A stretch of DNA of 64,000 nt from Lichina pygmaea. Lineage: Eukaryota > Ascomycota > Lichinomycetes > Lichinales > Lichinaceae. The notes beneath the pieces are model-generated. The model searched no databases. It was not told where the DNA came from and saw nothing but the letters and a program-made list of their open reading frames with translations. A program made the position numbers and the translations under genes. The stretch covers positions 2,506,914 through 2,570,913 of the forward strand of contig OY730174.1 in the NCBI GenBank assembly GCA_963422465.1, in the 5' to 3' direction. How positions within the stretch are numbered: position 1 is the first letter of the stretch; each line of letters opens with the position of its first letter. Of the stretch, positions 1-11,531 are shown piece by piece.

Positions 1-47
1 CGGAATCTGACGCGATTGGAAACGCTGGTCAGGCTAAATCGACGTAC

Positions 48-1842
48 CGCGATTCTCTTCAGCATATCGTCCGCGTCGACCTGTATTCCGCCAACGTTGA
101 ACTGCACAGGGCCGATATGCTCGCGGACGAGGCCTTGGTCGAGATCGTTGACGCCGACTTCCTCCACCGTGCCGCCCTCCTTGTAGTCGCGCGAGAAATT
201 GGGCATGAATGGGTCAACCATGCGCGTGACCTTGCGGTCGGCGGGCGCGTCTCGCTCGTGCTCCTGTCGAAGCCGCTCGAGCACCTCGACCTGTCCCGCT
301 AAAAACTCTTGCATGTCGACCGTCTCAACCTCGAGCTTGCTGCTGTCCCCAGCAGAAGATCCCTGGGGCTCGCCATCCCGAACATCACCAGTGGCCAGCA
401 GGTCTCGGCGCGTACTCGGAACCAACTGTTCGTAGAGATACACGGCGCTGGAGAGGCGGCGGTCGGCGTCCTCGTTGTCCGCGTTGGAGCCTCCGGCTGC
501 GTCTAATGCTCCGCCGCCGTTACGCTCCGTGGGCTCGGACGTATGTGCTGGGGCCTGCAGATCGTTGGCCCACCCCTTGCTGACTTGTTCAACGCTGAAT
601 GACTTGTCCAGGACGCGGATCTTCCCCCAGGAGTCCCACTTCGGCGGAACGAGGATCTTGTCGCGGTCGATGATATTATGCTTTAGAGGATGTCGTTTTA
701 GGAGCGAGTGGATACCCAGCGACGAGTGTATCAATTTCTGCAACGAGTTCGACTCTGAGACGGATGTGTAGACCAATGATCCGCCGTCTAAATATAGCAC
801 ACAGTTTAGCCTCTGAAAATGCCGTTGCCATCACTGGATGAGAGTCCGAAACCCACGTTGTAACAAAATCGTCCTGAGATTCTGTTGAACAAAGTCAAAG
901 TCCGGCTCGCGCCAATCATTGTCCTTGTCCAACGACTCCATCTTGTCGGCCTGCCGAAGATTTGATCAGAATGCCGATTCAGCAAGTTGATGTATCCTGC
1001 AGACAGCTTCCTCACGTTCTGGCACACAACGCACAACGGCAATCCAAGAGGGTCATCCCACTCCCCCGGCCCAAGGGGCAGTGAGACGTCGCCATCAACG
1101 GCAGAGCCAGCGTCAAGAGCACCGCTGGTACCTCCTCGGCCCTTTGTGCGCCAGCTCGTCATAAGCTCCTCCATGGCTTCCTGACAGCCGGTATCGAGAC
1201 TCTCAAGCAACGGCCGCAACAGCCGCAGCCAAGTCTGCAACTGCCTCAGCCATAGTGAAGCCTCTGTCCAATCCAGCAGAACAACTAAAAGCGCCGCGGG
1301 GATAGTGTCTGGCCTGAGAAGAGGTCGAAGCAGCGGGATAAAGGCCGGTGAGGGAGCGGAGAGAAGATGTAAGGATATCCGACCTAGAAGATCTGTATTG
1401 ACCGTCAGCCTTGAAGGATATAATGCCAAGAGGGCGTCGTACCCTCATCATCGGCATCCATAACGTCATGGTACGTGTAGCCCAGTGCGAACTGGTTTGC
1501 GACTGGAGCATCTGCGGAGGCGTATCTAGCTGGACCTCTTCTCGATGCAGATGCGTCCTGCGCCAGGGCTTCTATGAACTGCTTCTGCCGGTCCGGGGTC
1601 CCTCCTATGCTTTGCATCGTTAAACCGCTCTGACTGCCGCTGTCCTGACACTCGAATGAGGACACACCGAGGACGAAGACATGCTTCTCTGGCAGCTTCT
1701 TGCTGGTAGCAACGCTATCCAACAACGTGGACCAGATCTCATGTTTGGAAGAGTCATCTTCATTCTGTATCCTTAGACCCATGGCCTTTCTGGGCGTGGA
1801 GGATTGCGCAGCGGCCGCGCTCCTGAGGTACGGGCCATTCAT
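48..1842 (-). CDS. Cytoplasmic dynein light intermediate chain (C-terminus beyond window)
   Basis: This subunit of cytoplasmic dynein binds the heavy chain and links the motor to cargo adaptors. I read four exons on the minus strand: 1842-1443, 1392-1016, 950-857 and 787-48, with a donor GTACGT at 47, so the last exon or exons lie off the left edge. The joined frame gives about 537 residues. The N-terminal half contains HEIWSTLLDSV, GYTYHDV and VVLLDW, typical of the Ras-like domain of the family. Later come a WREPDFDFVQQ stretch and a conserved block near SVSESNSLQKLIHSSLG with DRDKILVPPKWDSWGKI. Near the end is VGGIQVDADDMLKRI, just before the usual C-terminal helix. The start at 1842 is the first ATG upstream of the conserved block. 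The gene is divergent from IST3 across about 340 bp. Family assignment is firm; the exact start is less so. Confidence 0.88.
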
Positions 1843-2178
1843 GATGGGAGCTCGTGAAGACCTGGCTCGATTGTTTCTTTGTTGAGATGAGCTTGTGGTT
1901 GACTAAGCTGATGAAGAGCAGGGTTCGTCCAACTCACGATTCTTCGCGCGGAGAGACTGAGGCCAGTCACTGCATTTCCATTTCCATTGTACTTGTAACT
2001 AGCACTTGGATTTCGCATTGCTTGTAGTGCTTCACGTACTGTACAGTACGTATGTACGTAAGTACCACCAGTGCTTTTGTATACGAGTGATCTTATCTTA
2101 TCTTCGGATCAACATTATTCCGGAGTATTGGCCCAAGATCCAAACCAAGAGGCTGCCGTCGGCTTTTCATGCATCGAG
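1843..2178. promoter_or_regulatory. Divergent promoter region between the dynein chain gene and IST3
   Basis: These 336 bp separate two divergently transcribed genes and must hold both promoters. Near 2034-2067 they contain a cluster of overlapping GTAC palindromes of the type found in many intergenic regions here. No clear TATA box stands out. Confidence 0.5.
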
Positions 2179-2680
2179 ATGAACAACATCCGCCAGATTC
2201 AAGCGCTCAACAAGCGTGAATTGGAGAGCGGAATGTAAGTACGGACTGCAGAAATCCCTTTCCTGAGCGTACTGCTGACAGGAGCGTTATAGCTCTCCAG
2301 AAGCGTCTTGGCACGCTGACTACAGAGACACCGCATATGTTTACATTGGAGGCCTTCCCTTTGACCTCTCCGAGGGCGACATCATCACCATTTTCTCTCA
2401 GTTCGGGGAGCCTGTACATGTCAACCTCGTGCGCGACAAAGAGACAGGCAAGTCTCGTGGCTTCGCCTTCCTCAAATACGAGGATCAGCGCAGCACCGAC
2501 TTGGCCGTGGACAACCTCGGCGGGGCCACGCTCATGGGTAGGGTTCTCCGGGTCGATCACACGAGATACAAGCAAAAAGATGGAGAGGTGGTCGAGGACA
2601 ACGCTCTCGGTAACGCCCGCCAGAGCACAGGGACAGAGAATGTCCATGCAGAGGAAGTCAAGCGCAAGCGATCTAAATGA
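2179..2680 (+). CDS. IST3: U2 snRNP / RES complex RNA-binding protein Ist3 (RBMX2-like)
   Basis: Ist3 forms the RES complex with Bud13 and Pml1 and supports pre-mRNA splicing and retention of unspliced RNA in the nucleus. There are two exons, 2179-2234 and 2293-2680, joined in phase 2 across a 58-bp GTAAGT...TAG intron. The product is 147 residues, almost the same length as yeast Ist3. The N-terminus MNNIRQIQALNKREL is diagnostic of the family. It is followed by one RRM with RNP2 VYIGGL and RNP1 KSRGFAFLKY, then GRVLRVDHTRYK. The tail is short and basic, ending in KRKRSK. A minus-strand open frame over the same bases is a shadow. Identification is secure. Confidence 0.93.
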
Positions 2681-3329
2681 GTACGAGCGTATGCGTTCAA
2701 CTTCCCGCGGCCCCGCCCATTGACCACTCAGAGTGTTATGTAGTGTGATAGCTCAAGTTTACCTGCTCTGGTGAAAGCTGTACACTCCAACATGAACATT
2801 CAGCATGGCTTTGGCCGACGATCCATGCTTGGATGTGGTTTGGCACTTTTGAGTTGAGCGATGTCACTGATATTGCGCAAGACAGGCCAGCATGGAAATT
2901 ATACGGCAGTATAAAGAATGAATTTAGTCCAGCATGTGTTTGTGGAGACGCACAGTCGATGTATATACGTACACAACTACGCAAAGGATGCACCGAGTAG
3001 GTAGGAAGTCGAAAGGACTTGTGATTGATTGTCACCCTAGTCTCTTGAGCCCTATCAAGCTCCGACAACCACTTAATGCGAGGCAAGATCATCTCCATTG
3101 CTATTTCTGCTTCCAAAGCCGCGTTCAGCGGCCTCGCACAGCCAGGGGCCTCCAAGCAGGTGCAATTGCAGAGCCAGACCCCCTCCAAGTGCCACTGCTG
3201 CTCGATGGCCTGAGGTAGTTCTTCGCCAACTGGAAAACACTATTGAGGCTGAATCTATTTGTCCCGGAGTCAGGTGGTTGCGATCCTCCTTCTTGGGCTT
3301 GCTGCAAGTGGCTGTCCAATTGACCTCGC
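2681..3329. other. Intergenic, 3' of IST3; possible further exon of the next gene
   Basis: No complete gene was recognised. On the minus strand at about 2990-3210 there is an open frame rich in acidic residues, with CNCTC and LNAALEAEIAMEMIL. It could be a 3' exon of the secreted-protein candidate at 3330-3895, but no splice path is clearly better than the others. Confidence 0.35.
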
Positions 3330-3895
3330 TTATGCAATTCTATGCATGCATGACGGATCTGGAGTATTTGCCTCACGGTTGTTTCGCTTGTGAGATCCTA
3401 TATTCCAGTCGAGCGGAAGATAGAACTGATTAGTTTCTCTCAAACAGAGGTCCAGATAGCGGGAAAGCAAGCAAGAAAGGCGCCGGAGTACGTATGGGTA
3501 CGTTCTGCACATACGCTCTTAAAGATGCATGAAGCCAATTTTATCCGTTCGTCAGACGATCGGGTGACGAAGTAGTCCGTATCCTCTATGAGCAAGTTCA
3601 ATTCCTCAGCGGTGAGCGACTCCACTTGGTGTTCGGGCAGGTCAGGGTCGAGGCTCCGGTAACGAAGTGGTCTGGGGCGATCGTCATTCTCGGGCCGTCG
3701 ATGCTTTAGTCCGGACCGCTTGTTCACCCGCAGGGGCATACGGCTACCATCCGCGGATCGACGGCCAAGTAGAGTCGCGCTCGCAGCAGCGGTTGGACCA
3801 TCCTCCGCAGCGACGAAACCAGCTAGTGGCTCAACAGCTTCGCGTGGTGACGGAACGGCCGCCACCAAGGGCAGCAATGCTAGCAAGAATCGCAT
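3330..3895 (-). CDS. Putative small secreted protein (3' structure uncertain)
   Basis: I do not recognise this protein. The first exon, 3895 to about 3514, opens with MRFLLALLPLVAAVPSPREA, a good signal peptide. It continues with an Ala/Gly-rich linker, a basic RR-rich stretch and a more conserved-looking segment, LPEHQVESLTAEELNLLIED. A donor GTATGT follows IFKS. The simplest acceptor is the AG before 3428, in phase 0. This gives a short C-terminal exon ending near 3330 and a protein of about 160 residues. Another acceptor near 3358 leads to a different tail ending at 3125. The signal peptide and the open frame of about 380 bp support a real gene. Function is unknown; an extracellular role is inferred only from the leader. 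Confidence 0.42.
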
Positions 3896-5180
3896 TGCAC
3901 TCAGCCTGTCTCACGGTGGGTTCCGGGGAATGAGAGGAACCGGAACAACTTTCCAGTTAGGACTCATCTCCAAAGCAGGAGCTGGAGCCGGTCTTTAAAG
4001 ATTCACCGACAGAGATACGATCCCGGTCCCTGGATGCTGCGGTTGTTCCCGCGCTGCAGGGCCAGATCTACGACGAAGTAATGTTCAATCGAGCCGTATT
4101 CATGGCAGCTGCGATCGTAGATAGGCTAAGGAGGTCAACCTAATGAAGGTGGTCTGGTATCGAAAAGAGCACTACATACGTATGTACGTATGTACGTACG
4201 GAAGTACGAGGAGAAGAGATACCGGTAGTGGCGAGAGCAACCTCAGACCACTCATGGCTGGTACAGTAGCATCGTTACGTATCGGATGCAGCATGGTACG
4301 TACGTACGAGTAGGATCCTAAGGATGCTACACTCGAGATGAAGAGAGGATGTCTTGTTGTGGGTATCTCAGTACGACTGTACTCCCGTACAGAACCTTAC
4401 GGTACACTTCTAGTATCGACCGTACCGGTACAAGAGAACACCGTACAGTAGCAGCTTGAAGGAGATAAAAGAGAGGGAACACGAAGATTGCAAACCAGTA
4501 CGAAGATCGTGTCAGCTTGTTCTTCAAGTGCAGTCGTCCGGCCCTGATGCCCGAAAGGCAGGTTCCAAGTTTAGCGCTGGTGGCGCCCAAACCCCTCCCT
4601 CGCTGGCGCGAGGGAGCTACTGTACGTATGTACATACGTACGTACGGAGTACTTCCGTACTGAGGGCACCCTACCGACGCCTACCGTACGAGGGTATAGG
4701 GTCAATACCTAAGTTTTTTACTAATCAGCTGCCCCTGACCCTTGGGCTCTCTTCTCCACAACCTGGGCAGGTGGGCCACCTAAGGTGCAGCTCAATGTCT
4801 CTCCAACCCGAGGTAACGTATCTCCGTACAAACTATCGAGAGCTAACCGAATGGATATCTATTATGCTACAGAGAGCGAATTCTAACAGGGCTGAGAGTC
4901 CTGCGGCCCGACTTCGTACATGCTGTGCGTGTTGTACATCACCCCCTTGCCATGGATGCTTCTCAAGTAAACAGACCCTAGTATGACTGCCAAAGTCCGG
5001 TCTGTTGATATGTACTCGAGATGTGCGGCAGCCGCTGGAGTAAAGCAAGTTGTTCTGGCTCTGGGTCGCGGAAGATTGGTCCATCGAATATATCGCAAGC
5101 TCGAGGTTCCCATCCCGCAGTTTGGCAGGGTGTGTACAAAAGAACTTGACAAGGGAACTCTGAAAGAACGCAGCCTTGTA
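3896..5180. other. Intergenic DNA with GTAC palindrome clusters
   Basis: About 1.3 kb without a supported gene. Dense runs of GTAC/TACGTA palindromes occur near 4170-4215, 4295-4312 and 4620-4652. Short open frames here are scattered across both strands and show no domain or codon signal. Confidence 0.6.
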
Positions 5181-6513
5181 TCACGATCGCACTTCGGTGG
5201 GGATCTTCACCTGGCCGCGTTTGCGGTCCTCGTGAGGAACGCCATATCGCCAGCCCGTCCCAGTTGACGACCTTCCGTCTTTGCCAACGTCTTCGACTCG
5301 GATGTCCCGGAACCGCCACTCCCACCGACCTCCATGCCCGCCTAGACCGTCGGGTAAGATCTTCTTCACCGTCTTCTCTTCTCGCTCACGAAACTTCGTC
5401 TCTGCCGCTATCCTCGCCTCTTCGTCTTTGCGTAACCGCTCACGCTGACGCTGGACTCGCTCGTCCCGCGACAATCCTGCGCTTCGCTCCCGCGCAAGCT
5501 CGATCAGCTCTGGGTGAGGTATACGCTCATCTGCCGGTAAGAGGCCTGGGTTGAAGACCGTGGCTGCATCCGTCCGGGTGAAGCTACGAGACTCAGATGT
5601 TGGGTGAAAGATCTGCCGCACGGTGGCAGGGTGCACCGGCAGGTCGTTGATGCTCTCGTGTGGATTATCCTTCTCTAGATCGTATGATGTCTTCGGGAGC
5701 ATACCAAGAACAGCTTTCGCGTATGGTTTCGCCAGAGGTTTGCCCTGAACAAGATCATCAGTAGAGGTAGCTAGCTTTGCCCGATGATCCACAGTCGGTA
5801 CGAGAAATGTGAGAAATCAGAAACGCTTCAACGATAGTAACCACGAAGTAGTCTTCCAGACCAATCAATTACAGAGTGTTCATCATGCATTTGTAGTCAT
5901 AATGTAAGCCCGAGAAAGGAAGCAAAAATACCTCTTTGATCCATTGCTTCTCCACGCCCTTCAGCCTCACAACCGCGCCGACGCGATTCATATCCACGCT
6001 GAGCTCGGCGCTGACCGTTTTGACGGTTTTCTTCTGCACCATGACTCTTTTGTAGATTTCTTCCCGCATGCTCTCGTCCAGCACAGGTAGCGAGACGTAG
6101 CCAGGATTTTGAGGGAACGGTATGTGGTACTCGGGTGGTGCATCATCTCCTCCGCTCTTCTCCGCCAGAGATTTTTCGTCGTCTTCGTCTTCGTCGCTCT
6201 GGGACGACTTCTGTCCAGGCCGTTTCGGGCGACCTTCCCTGTCAAAACCGCCGAGGTACGTCGGCGAGCCCGGCTTCGGTTGGCGGAAATTCTTTCCGGG
6301 TCCATCAATGAGCCACTCGAACATGGCCCGCCGCAGCCTGGTATCGTGTCGTGGAGAGAAAGACAATGATCTGCCGTAAGTCCGCTGACACTGAAGACAT
6401 AGCGATTGATTGGGGACGACGGTTCTAGCTGAAAGGAGGACGGTGCCGAGGGAAAGCCGCGCTGACGGTGTACCTGTAGTCATGGCCAGTCGGCGCCAGC
6501 AGCCTGACTTCAA
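5181..6513 (-). CDS. Mitochondrial small ribosomal subunit protein, Bot1/mS45 family
   Basis: Members of this family, also called eukaryotic mitochondrial regulator proteins, belong to the mitochondrial ribosomal small subunit and are needed for respiration. There are two exons, 6513-5932 and 5774-5181, joined in phase 0 across a GTATTT...AAG intron; the product is 391 residues. The N-terminus is basic and rich in Ser/Arg/Thr, consistent with a mitochondrial presequence; a second Met at residue 11 could also start it. The core has FEWLIDGPGKNF, then YHIPFPQNPGYVSLPVLDE and the helix SAELSVDMNRVGAVVRLKGVEKQW. After the intron come KPYAKAVLGMLP and a charged coiled-coil stretch near residues 295-340. 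The order of blocks matches the family well. Confidence 0.85.
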
Positions 6514-7071
6514 GATTTCGCTTTTAGATCTGCCCTTATCAACACTCGGGTCCGACTGAGCTCATACGGACATTGGATTGTGGACTGGACGGAGCTGTGA
6601 CGATCCTAGCTGGAGGTGTTGCGGCTCGACAATGAAAATTACGCACCAGTAGACGCGCCACGTGACGTGAAAGTTGGCGATGCCAGGTTTAACCGAGCCC
6701 ACGCCGCTTCGACTACCGTACGGTATTGATGGACGTGCTTACTTGTACTGCCGTACGAGGTACGGAGGTACAGTAGCGGAGCTACAACTACGTACCCCGT
6801 ACGTACGTACTTGTACGTATGCCTAGAGCACCAAATACGTATGCAAACGACTTTTCGAGGCAAGAAAGCTCTACGGTACATACGTACATACGTACGTACG
6901 TACGTATGGGTCCATGTAATTTTGTTGAGTACACGTACATCGACAACAACTTGTCCTTCTTTTCCACTGCTGGGTAGCATCCTCTAAACAATAGGACATG
7001 GGAATAAGAAGGGGGTGAGACTTACAGTACCTAGTCCATTCATCCTAGCAGGTGGAACTTGTCGTGTTGCC
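6514..7071. other. Intergenic DNA with GTAC repeats
   Basis: Upstream region of the mS45-like gene. Three clusters of alternating TACGTAC palindromes lie near 6713-6730, 6790-6822 and 6876-6907. No gene was recognised. Confidence 0.55.
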
Positions 7072-7345
7072 CTAAGGGTTAGACCTTACCGTTGCTGTGT
7101 GTGGCTTGTACAGCAGCTCCCAATTATCGATAAGTGGAACCTCTGTTCCGCACTCCTCCAAGATATCAACTGTCATATCCCTGTCTACACGTAGGCTCTG
7201 AGGCTGCTTGGTCACTATCTCAAAAATTCCTGTAAATTTGATGACCCATGTTTTGGGAAATGTGATGTTTTTGTAAAGCTTTGTTTCCGCGGGCTTGACG
7301 TTGGATCTGTCACACTTGAGGTCGATGTGTAGACTATAGAGGTCG
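7072..7345 (-). pseudogene. Unassigned open frame, possible exon or gene remnant
   Basis: The minus strand holds an uninterrupted frame of about 85 codons ending at the TAG at 7072. It reads through LYKNITFPKTWVIKF, GIFEIVTKQPQSLRVD and EECGTEVPLIDNWEL. Its composition looks like real protein. A GTAAGG donor-like site comes just before the stop, and an AG lies near the other end. It has no ATG at its head and no recognisable partner exon. I do not recognise the family. It may be an exon of a decayed gene or part of a mobile element next to the LINE relic downstream. Confidence 0.3.
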
Positions 7346-7552
7346 TTCTACCATGGACAGTGCCATCTTCTTCAATGGCTTTAGTATCACTTCAACCATC
7401 ATCTTTCTGAATGCCGGCTGCTGAAAAATCCGACTAGGTTTCTTGCATATTGTTGGAGCTGGGAGGCAGGGAAGAGCTGTTGTCAATTTCTCTAGGAAAA
7501 AACACTCGCCATATACATGAATTCAACCCCTGTTCAGTCCCTACTCAGCCTC

Positions 7553-8620
7553 TATTGATTGATTGATTGAATTCCTACACCATTCTAGCGCTAGTGTATC
7601 TAGGCTACGCTGGGTCAACTATAGAATTAGGCTAGGAAAACTCAACCGAGTAAAAAACCTCTCCCTGCAGCGCCTCAGGCAGCGCTATCCTCTCGAGTAA
7701 TCTACAGAACGTGGGGGGTGGCTGGTTAGTAACCAGTATCCAGCTGCTCCTGGGCCCAGGAGAACTGGGGGAGAACTCCGTAGCGTAGGATCCACGAGGT
7801 GAGGGCGGCGGCGGGCCGCGGGCGTGAGATCATCACCTGGTAGTCAGTAGTAGCAGCCGCAGTGTACAGACTGCGGCGTACTCGCTGCAGGCGTGGGCAC
7901 TCCAGAACAACATGCTTGGCCGTCTCCCACTGCGCTCCGCAGCAACAAGCCGGCGTCGGGAAGCCGGGGACTTGTCGCCTGCAGAGGAAGGCTGCCAGCC
8001 CGATCTTACCTGTGCGCATCTGCGTTAAGATGCTGCTTTGGGCCTTGGATAGGCCGGCGCGAAGCCGGAGAGATGCCCGGTACGGCATCCTGTCCGGCTT
8101 CCAGCCGTCTCCCCCTCCAGGATCTGGGTCCAGCAGCTGGATTCGAGGTGGGGGCCCACCGTGGAGCTCGTGCCATCTCTCCCAGCACCATTGCTCCGAT
8201 AGCAGGCGGGCCTGCCAGACTGTTCGTGGGGGGGTGCCTGGGGGTGGAGTGACTGCGGGGTGGCTGTCGGCCCATGGGGGCAGGCCCAGGGACCCCTTGG
8301 TGGATTCCAGTGGCCGCTGGGGCCAGAGGATTGACTCGGCCCAGCGGTGTCGTGCCTGGTATTCAGCCTCTATTCTGCAGCCTGCCGTGTCCTTCCCAAG
8401 ATTAGACCTTGGCAGTGTTGTAATCCTAACACATATCAGCAAGTACTCTTCATGCGCTCTAAGTCCAATGGTCTGACTTACTTTAGTAATGATATACACC
8501 AGATCATCACCAGTGGCTGTTGGAGCTGTTGGGATTGCTCTTGCCCTTGTCCCTGAGCGCAGACCAGCCCTTGCTTTGCTTGGAGTTCTCCATGCCTTGA
8601 GTTTGTTTCGTACTGTACTC
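7553..8620 (-). mobile_element. 5'-truncated Tad-like LINE, 3' end with (CAAT)n tail
   Basis: The minus-strand frame, open from about 8600 to the stop at 7726, encodes the C-terminal end of a non-LTR retrotransposon ORF2. It contains RASLRLRAGLSKAQSSIL, LTQMRTGKIGLAAFL and the zinc-knuckle-like CCCGAQWETAKHVVLECP, followed by LTSWILRYGVLPQFSWAQEQL. The reverse transcriptase and endonuclease are absent, so it is 5' truncated. The 3' untranslated part ends in a segment shared with the copy at 34.9 kb (GACCCAGC...CCTAG...TAGAATGG.GTAGGA.TTCA), followed by a tandem CAAT tail (ATTG on the plus strand, 7553-7571). The remaining frame is open. Confidence 0.8.
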
Positions 8621-9029
8621 CAGTTGGTTTTTCCATCTTACCTCAGATGATGTCGTCATGCCTGTCAGGACTGATTTATACCTCTGGGGTCAACCTTCGC
8701 CTCTGGAGGGATGGGATGGGATAGGATAGTAATACTTAGAGACAGTATGTGACACCGATTGGCGTGGTGGGGACGTGGTGTATAAGTTATGGAAAGCGCA
8801 ATCCTTAAAGCCCGGTACGTACATACGTACTGCGGCATTCAAACATGGTCAAACAAAGATCATGTCGAAAAGCTTTCTGGAATTTCTCACAATTGCAGAA
8901 ATTGGCTCCCGGATAGGCCGAGTACTGAACGGTAGTAAGCGCCAAAAAGTTCTGTTGACTACCCTCGAGTGGAATGAAGTCTACTTGATGTATCTGGAGA
9001 ATATCAACACCACCGCTTCCATCAGGTCA
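8621..9029. other. Intergenic spacer between LINE relic and the next gene
   Basis: About 400 bp with no recognised feature. It includes a GGGATGGGATGGGATAGGATAG run near 8709-8730 and one short GTAC cluster near 8815-8830. Confidence 0.5.
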
Positions 9030-10828
9030 TTACCACATCTCCCAAACTGCGGCGGGTAGAACCTGTCTCATCACCCTCCAGTGTTCGACAGCGCTCGCTC
9101 GGTGCCAGCGCTCGAGGAGTGCCTTTGTTCGATGAGTGAGGATATCTCTGTTTTCCATGTTGATTCCAAAATCCGAAAGGCTGACCTCATGCCGTGGCAT
9201 GAGGTATTGTCTCCGGCTTATAGTTCCCAAATAATCTGCATCTGTCGGCTTTCTGAAGGAGAAAGAGGATCCAGACTTGACGCAAAAGATGACTAGGTTG
9301 GTGAAGTCACGGTGGGCTTCGACGCCCGAAGGCTTCTTTTCGTCTCGAAATAGACGGCAAGTCGGGAACACCGCCTGAATGGTCCCAATCACCAATCGTG
9401 TAGACGGCAAAGAAACATCACCGGCATAGTTCTTAACCTCTGTCAGTTGCGAGTTGTCAAATCGACGAGAGATGCGAATGCTTGAAAAGGGGACTGACAA
9501 TAGCAACTGTGCCCTCTGGCTCTAGCAGGTCGTGCAGACCTTTGATGAACTCGATTGTGAATAAATCTACCGGCTCCGCCCCTCCGGTGAACACATCGTG
9601 AATGATATAATCATATCGTCGATTGTCCTGTACAGCTCGCTCGACGAAAGAAACAGCATCCTCGATGACTGAGGTGTGATTAGCATCCAGGCCAAAGTAC
9701 AATGTCGCGTAATCATGCACCCGTGGGTCAATTTCGACAGTCGTCGTGTTGACTCCATGTGCGATTAGAGCACCGGCCGAAGTTCCAACCCCGAGGCCTC
9801 TGTCCTTGACCGTCAGAAACGTCGACGGACCGGATAGGGAGCGCTCACATAACAAGCCCTTGCTTCAAGGCCATGTTTCTATCAATATTCTTCTCAACCA
9901 AACCCGGCCCCTCGGCCTTCACGAGTCGTACAGCCTCCAACATGACGAAGACAGCATATATAGGATCGCTGATCTTGCGCTTCTCACCCAGATCATCGGC
10001 TTGACCCAGCCACTCTCCACCAAGTAAGCTATGATCGCAGCGTAACGCACGAAAAGCTCTGTTCTCGCCTTCGATAACAGATAAATATCCTGTGATGGAC
10101 TCGCTCCGGTCCAGAATCGCGTACCCTTGATGCGAGTGAAGTGTCTCTTCAAGTGAGACAAAAGAATGAGGAAATGGCATGTGTATGTTCAGGTAGGCTG
10201 AATGAAACAACGACGGAAGGGTGAGCAGCAGCAATAGCGACGGCGAGGACACGACATAAGGCAATGCGAGTATCAGCTGCAGAACATGGGAGACCACGAA
10301 CGGAAATAGACCAACGAGGGATTGTAGAGAGCGCGATGAGAGGTTCTCAAGGGCTGGAAACAGAACAACAGCAGCAAGACCTAGTAGCGAGCTCGGAGGC
10401 TTTCGACCACTTTTGCCGTTGGAATCCGGGCGAAGCATGACAGTGGTACATATAAAGATTAAGGGCAGAACGGTAAGGGCCTCAGTAACAGCTGGCCCCG
10501 CTGTTGGACCAAGCCTGGACGACTGTCCGAACAAGATGGATTGGCTTGTGGGAATATAAACGGCCAAGACGGGTACCCAACGCTCAAGATCTGGCGTGGA
10601 CCGCGGTAATCTTAGGACAGCCGATGCAACGGCCAAGGAAAGAGCCAGCAGAACCAAGTAGAAGTGCCATAGCGAAGCTGGGATGGAACCATATACAGGG
10701 GCCAGATTGAGCTGGGAAAGCGACGCAGAACCGGCGGCCAGCGCCAGAAGAAACACGCCTTTAGGGGGGTGCCAGCTGTGCTTCTGCCGAGTCTTCCTCG
10801 TCGGTGCGTTGCGCGGCGAGTGTGCCAT
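9030..10828 (-). CDS. Membrane-anchored spermidine-synthase-fold protein
   Basis: The C-terminal half has the SAM-dependent methyltransferase fold of spermidine synthases: GLGVGTSAGAL is the nucleotide loop, VEIDPRVHDYA holds the acidic residue at the end of strand 2, and YDYIIHDVFTGG is the post-motif. The N-terminal half, about residues 25-220, has several hydrophobic segments likely to cross membranes. There are three exons: 10828-9854, 9804-9499 and 9437-9030, giving about 562 residues. The introns are short (49 and 61 bp); the first uses a weak GTTATG donor. Pezizomycotina carry such fused proteins, and they are not the canonical Spe3. Whether this one makes polyamines is unclear, so I name only the fold. 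The two ends are well supported; the junctions are good but not proven. Confidence 0.78.
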
Positions 10829-11531
10829 GGCGACTGCTACGTATCAGTCGGTTTCCTTTACTGGAACGATCAGACCCTAAAGATGGTGCGACTGACCCTG
10901 GCGTCGGCAATATAGGCCGTCGTAGGGAGCGTAAGCGGTGTAGGAAAAGATACCAACGTCAATGATATAATTATAGTCGTCGTGTGTTCAATCTCGGATC
11001 CATTTTGACGGGCATGGAGCGTACCGGTATCGTACAGTACGGTACGGTACGGTAGCGATTCAAGCTCTCTGATCCCGCGCATGTCAGATTGGCTTGAATA
11101 AGAACCATGGTTCTTCCGAAGTCGTTGTTAATGTAAACGCTTCTTTATTGAACCAGAAGATGAGCGAATGGGTTGATCAGGTCCATTGATGGTCTTATCC
11201 TAGCTACGTCTGAGAATGACTATATAGGCAGCCGTGTCGCAATTGCCCTGCTCAGGGGGGGAGTGAATTTGCCCGGTCGCGGGGTTCTCTGATGCAGGCA
11301 TCCTCCCGAGCCCGACCCTCCCGAGCCCGACCCTCCAGAGCCCGACCCTCCCGACCCTCCCGGTCGGTATGGGACATCTAAAAACTTCATCACAGTAACC
11401 AGGTGCAAGAACCGTCAGAGCCAGCGGAGGGCAATAGTGACCCTGCCGACGGCCGAATAGCCAACCGGCCTCGACATACGTAGCGCAACGTCAGCGGAGC
11501 AAGAGATGAACGGTGGCGACCACCCCTGCGA
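10829..11531. other. Intergenic region with short tandem repeats
   Basis: The spacer between two divergent genes holds both promoters. Features seen are a GTACGGTACGGTAC run near 11030-11053 and a tandem repeat of 15-bp GAGCCCGACCCTCCC-like units at about 11301-11361. Confidence 0.5.
11301..11361. repeat. Short tandem repeat, 15-bp unit
   Basis: Three to four imperfect copies of GAGCCCGACCCTCCC in tandem. On the minus strand the repeat is open and would read Gly-Ser-Gly-Gly, but that frame has no other sign of coding. Confidence 0.7.
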
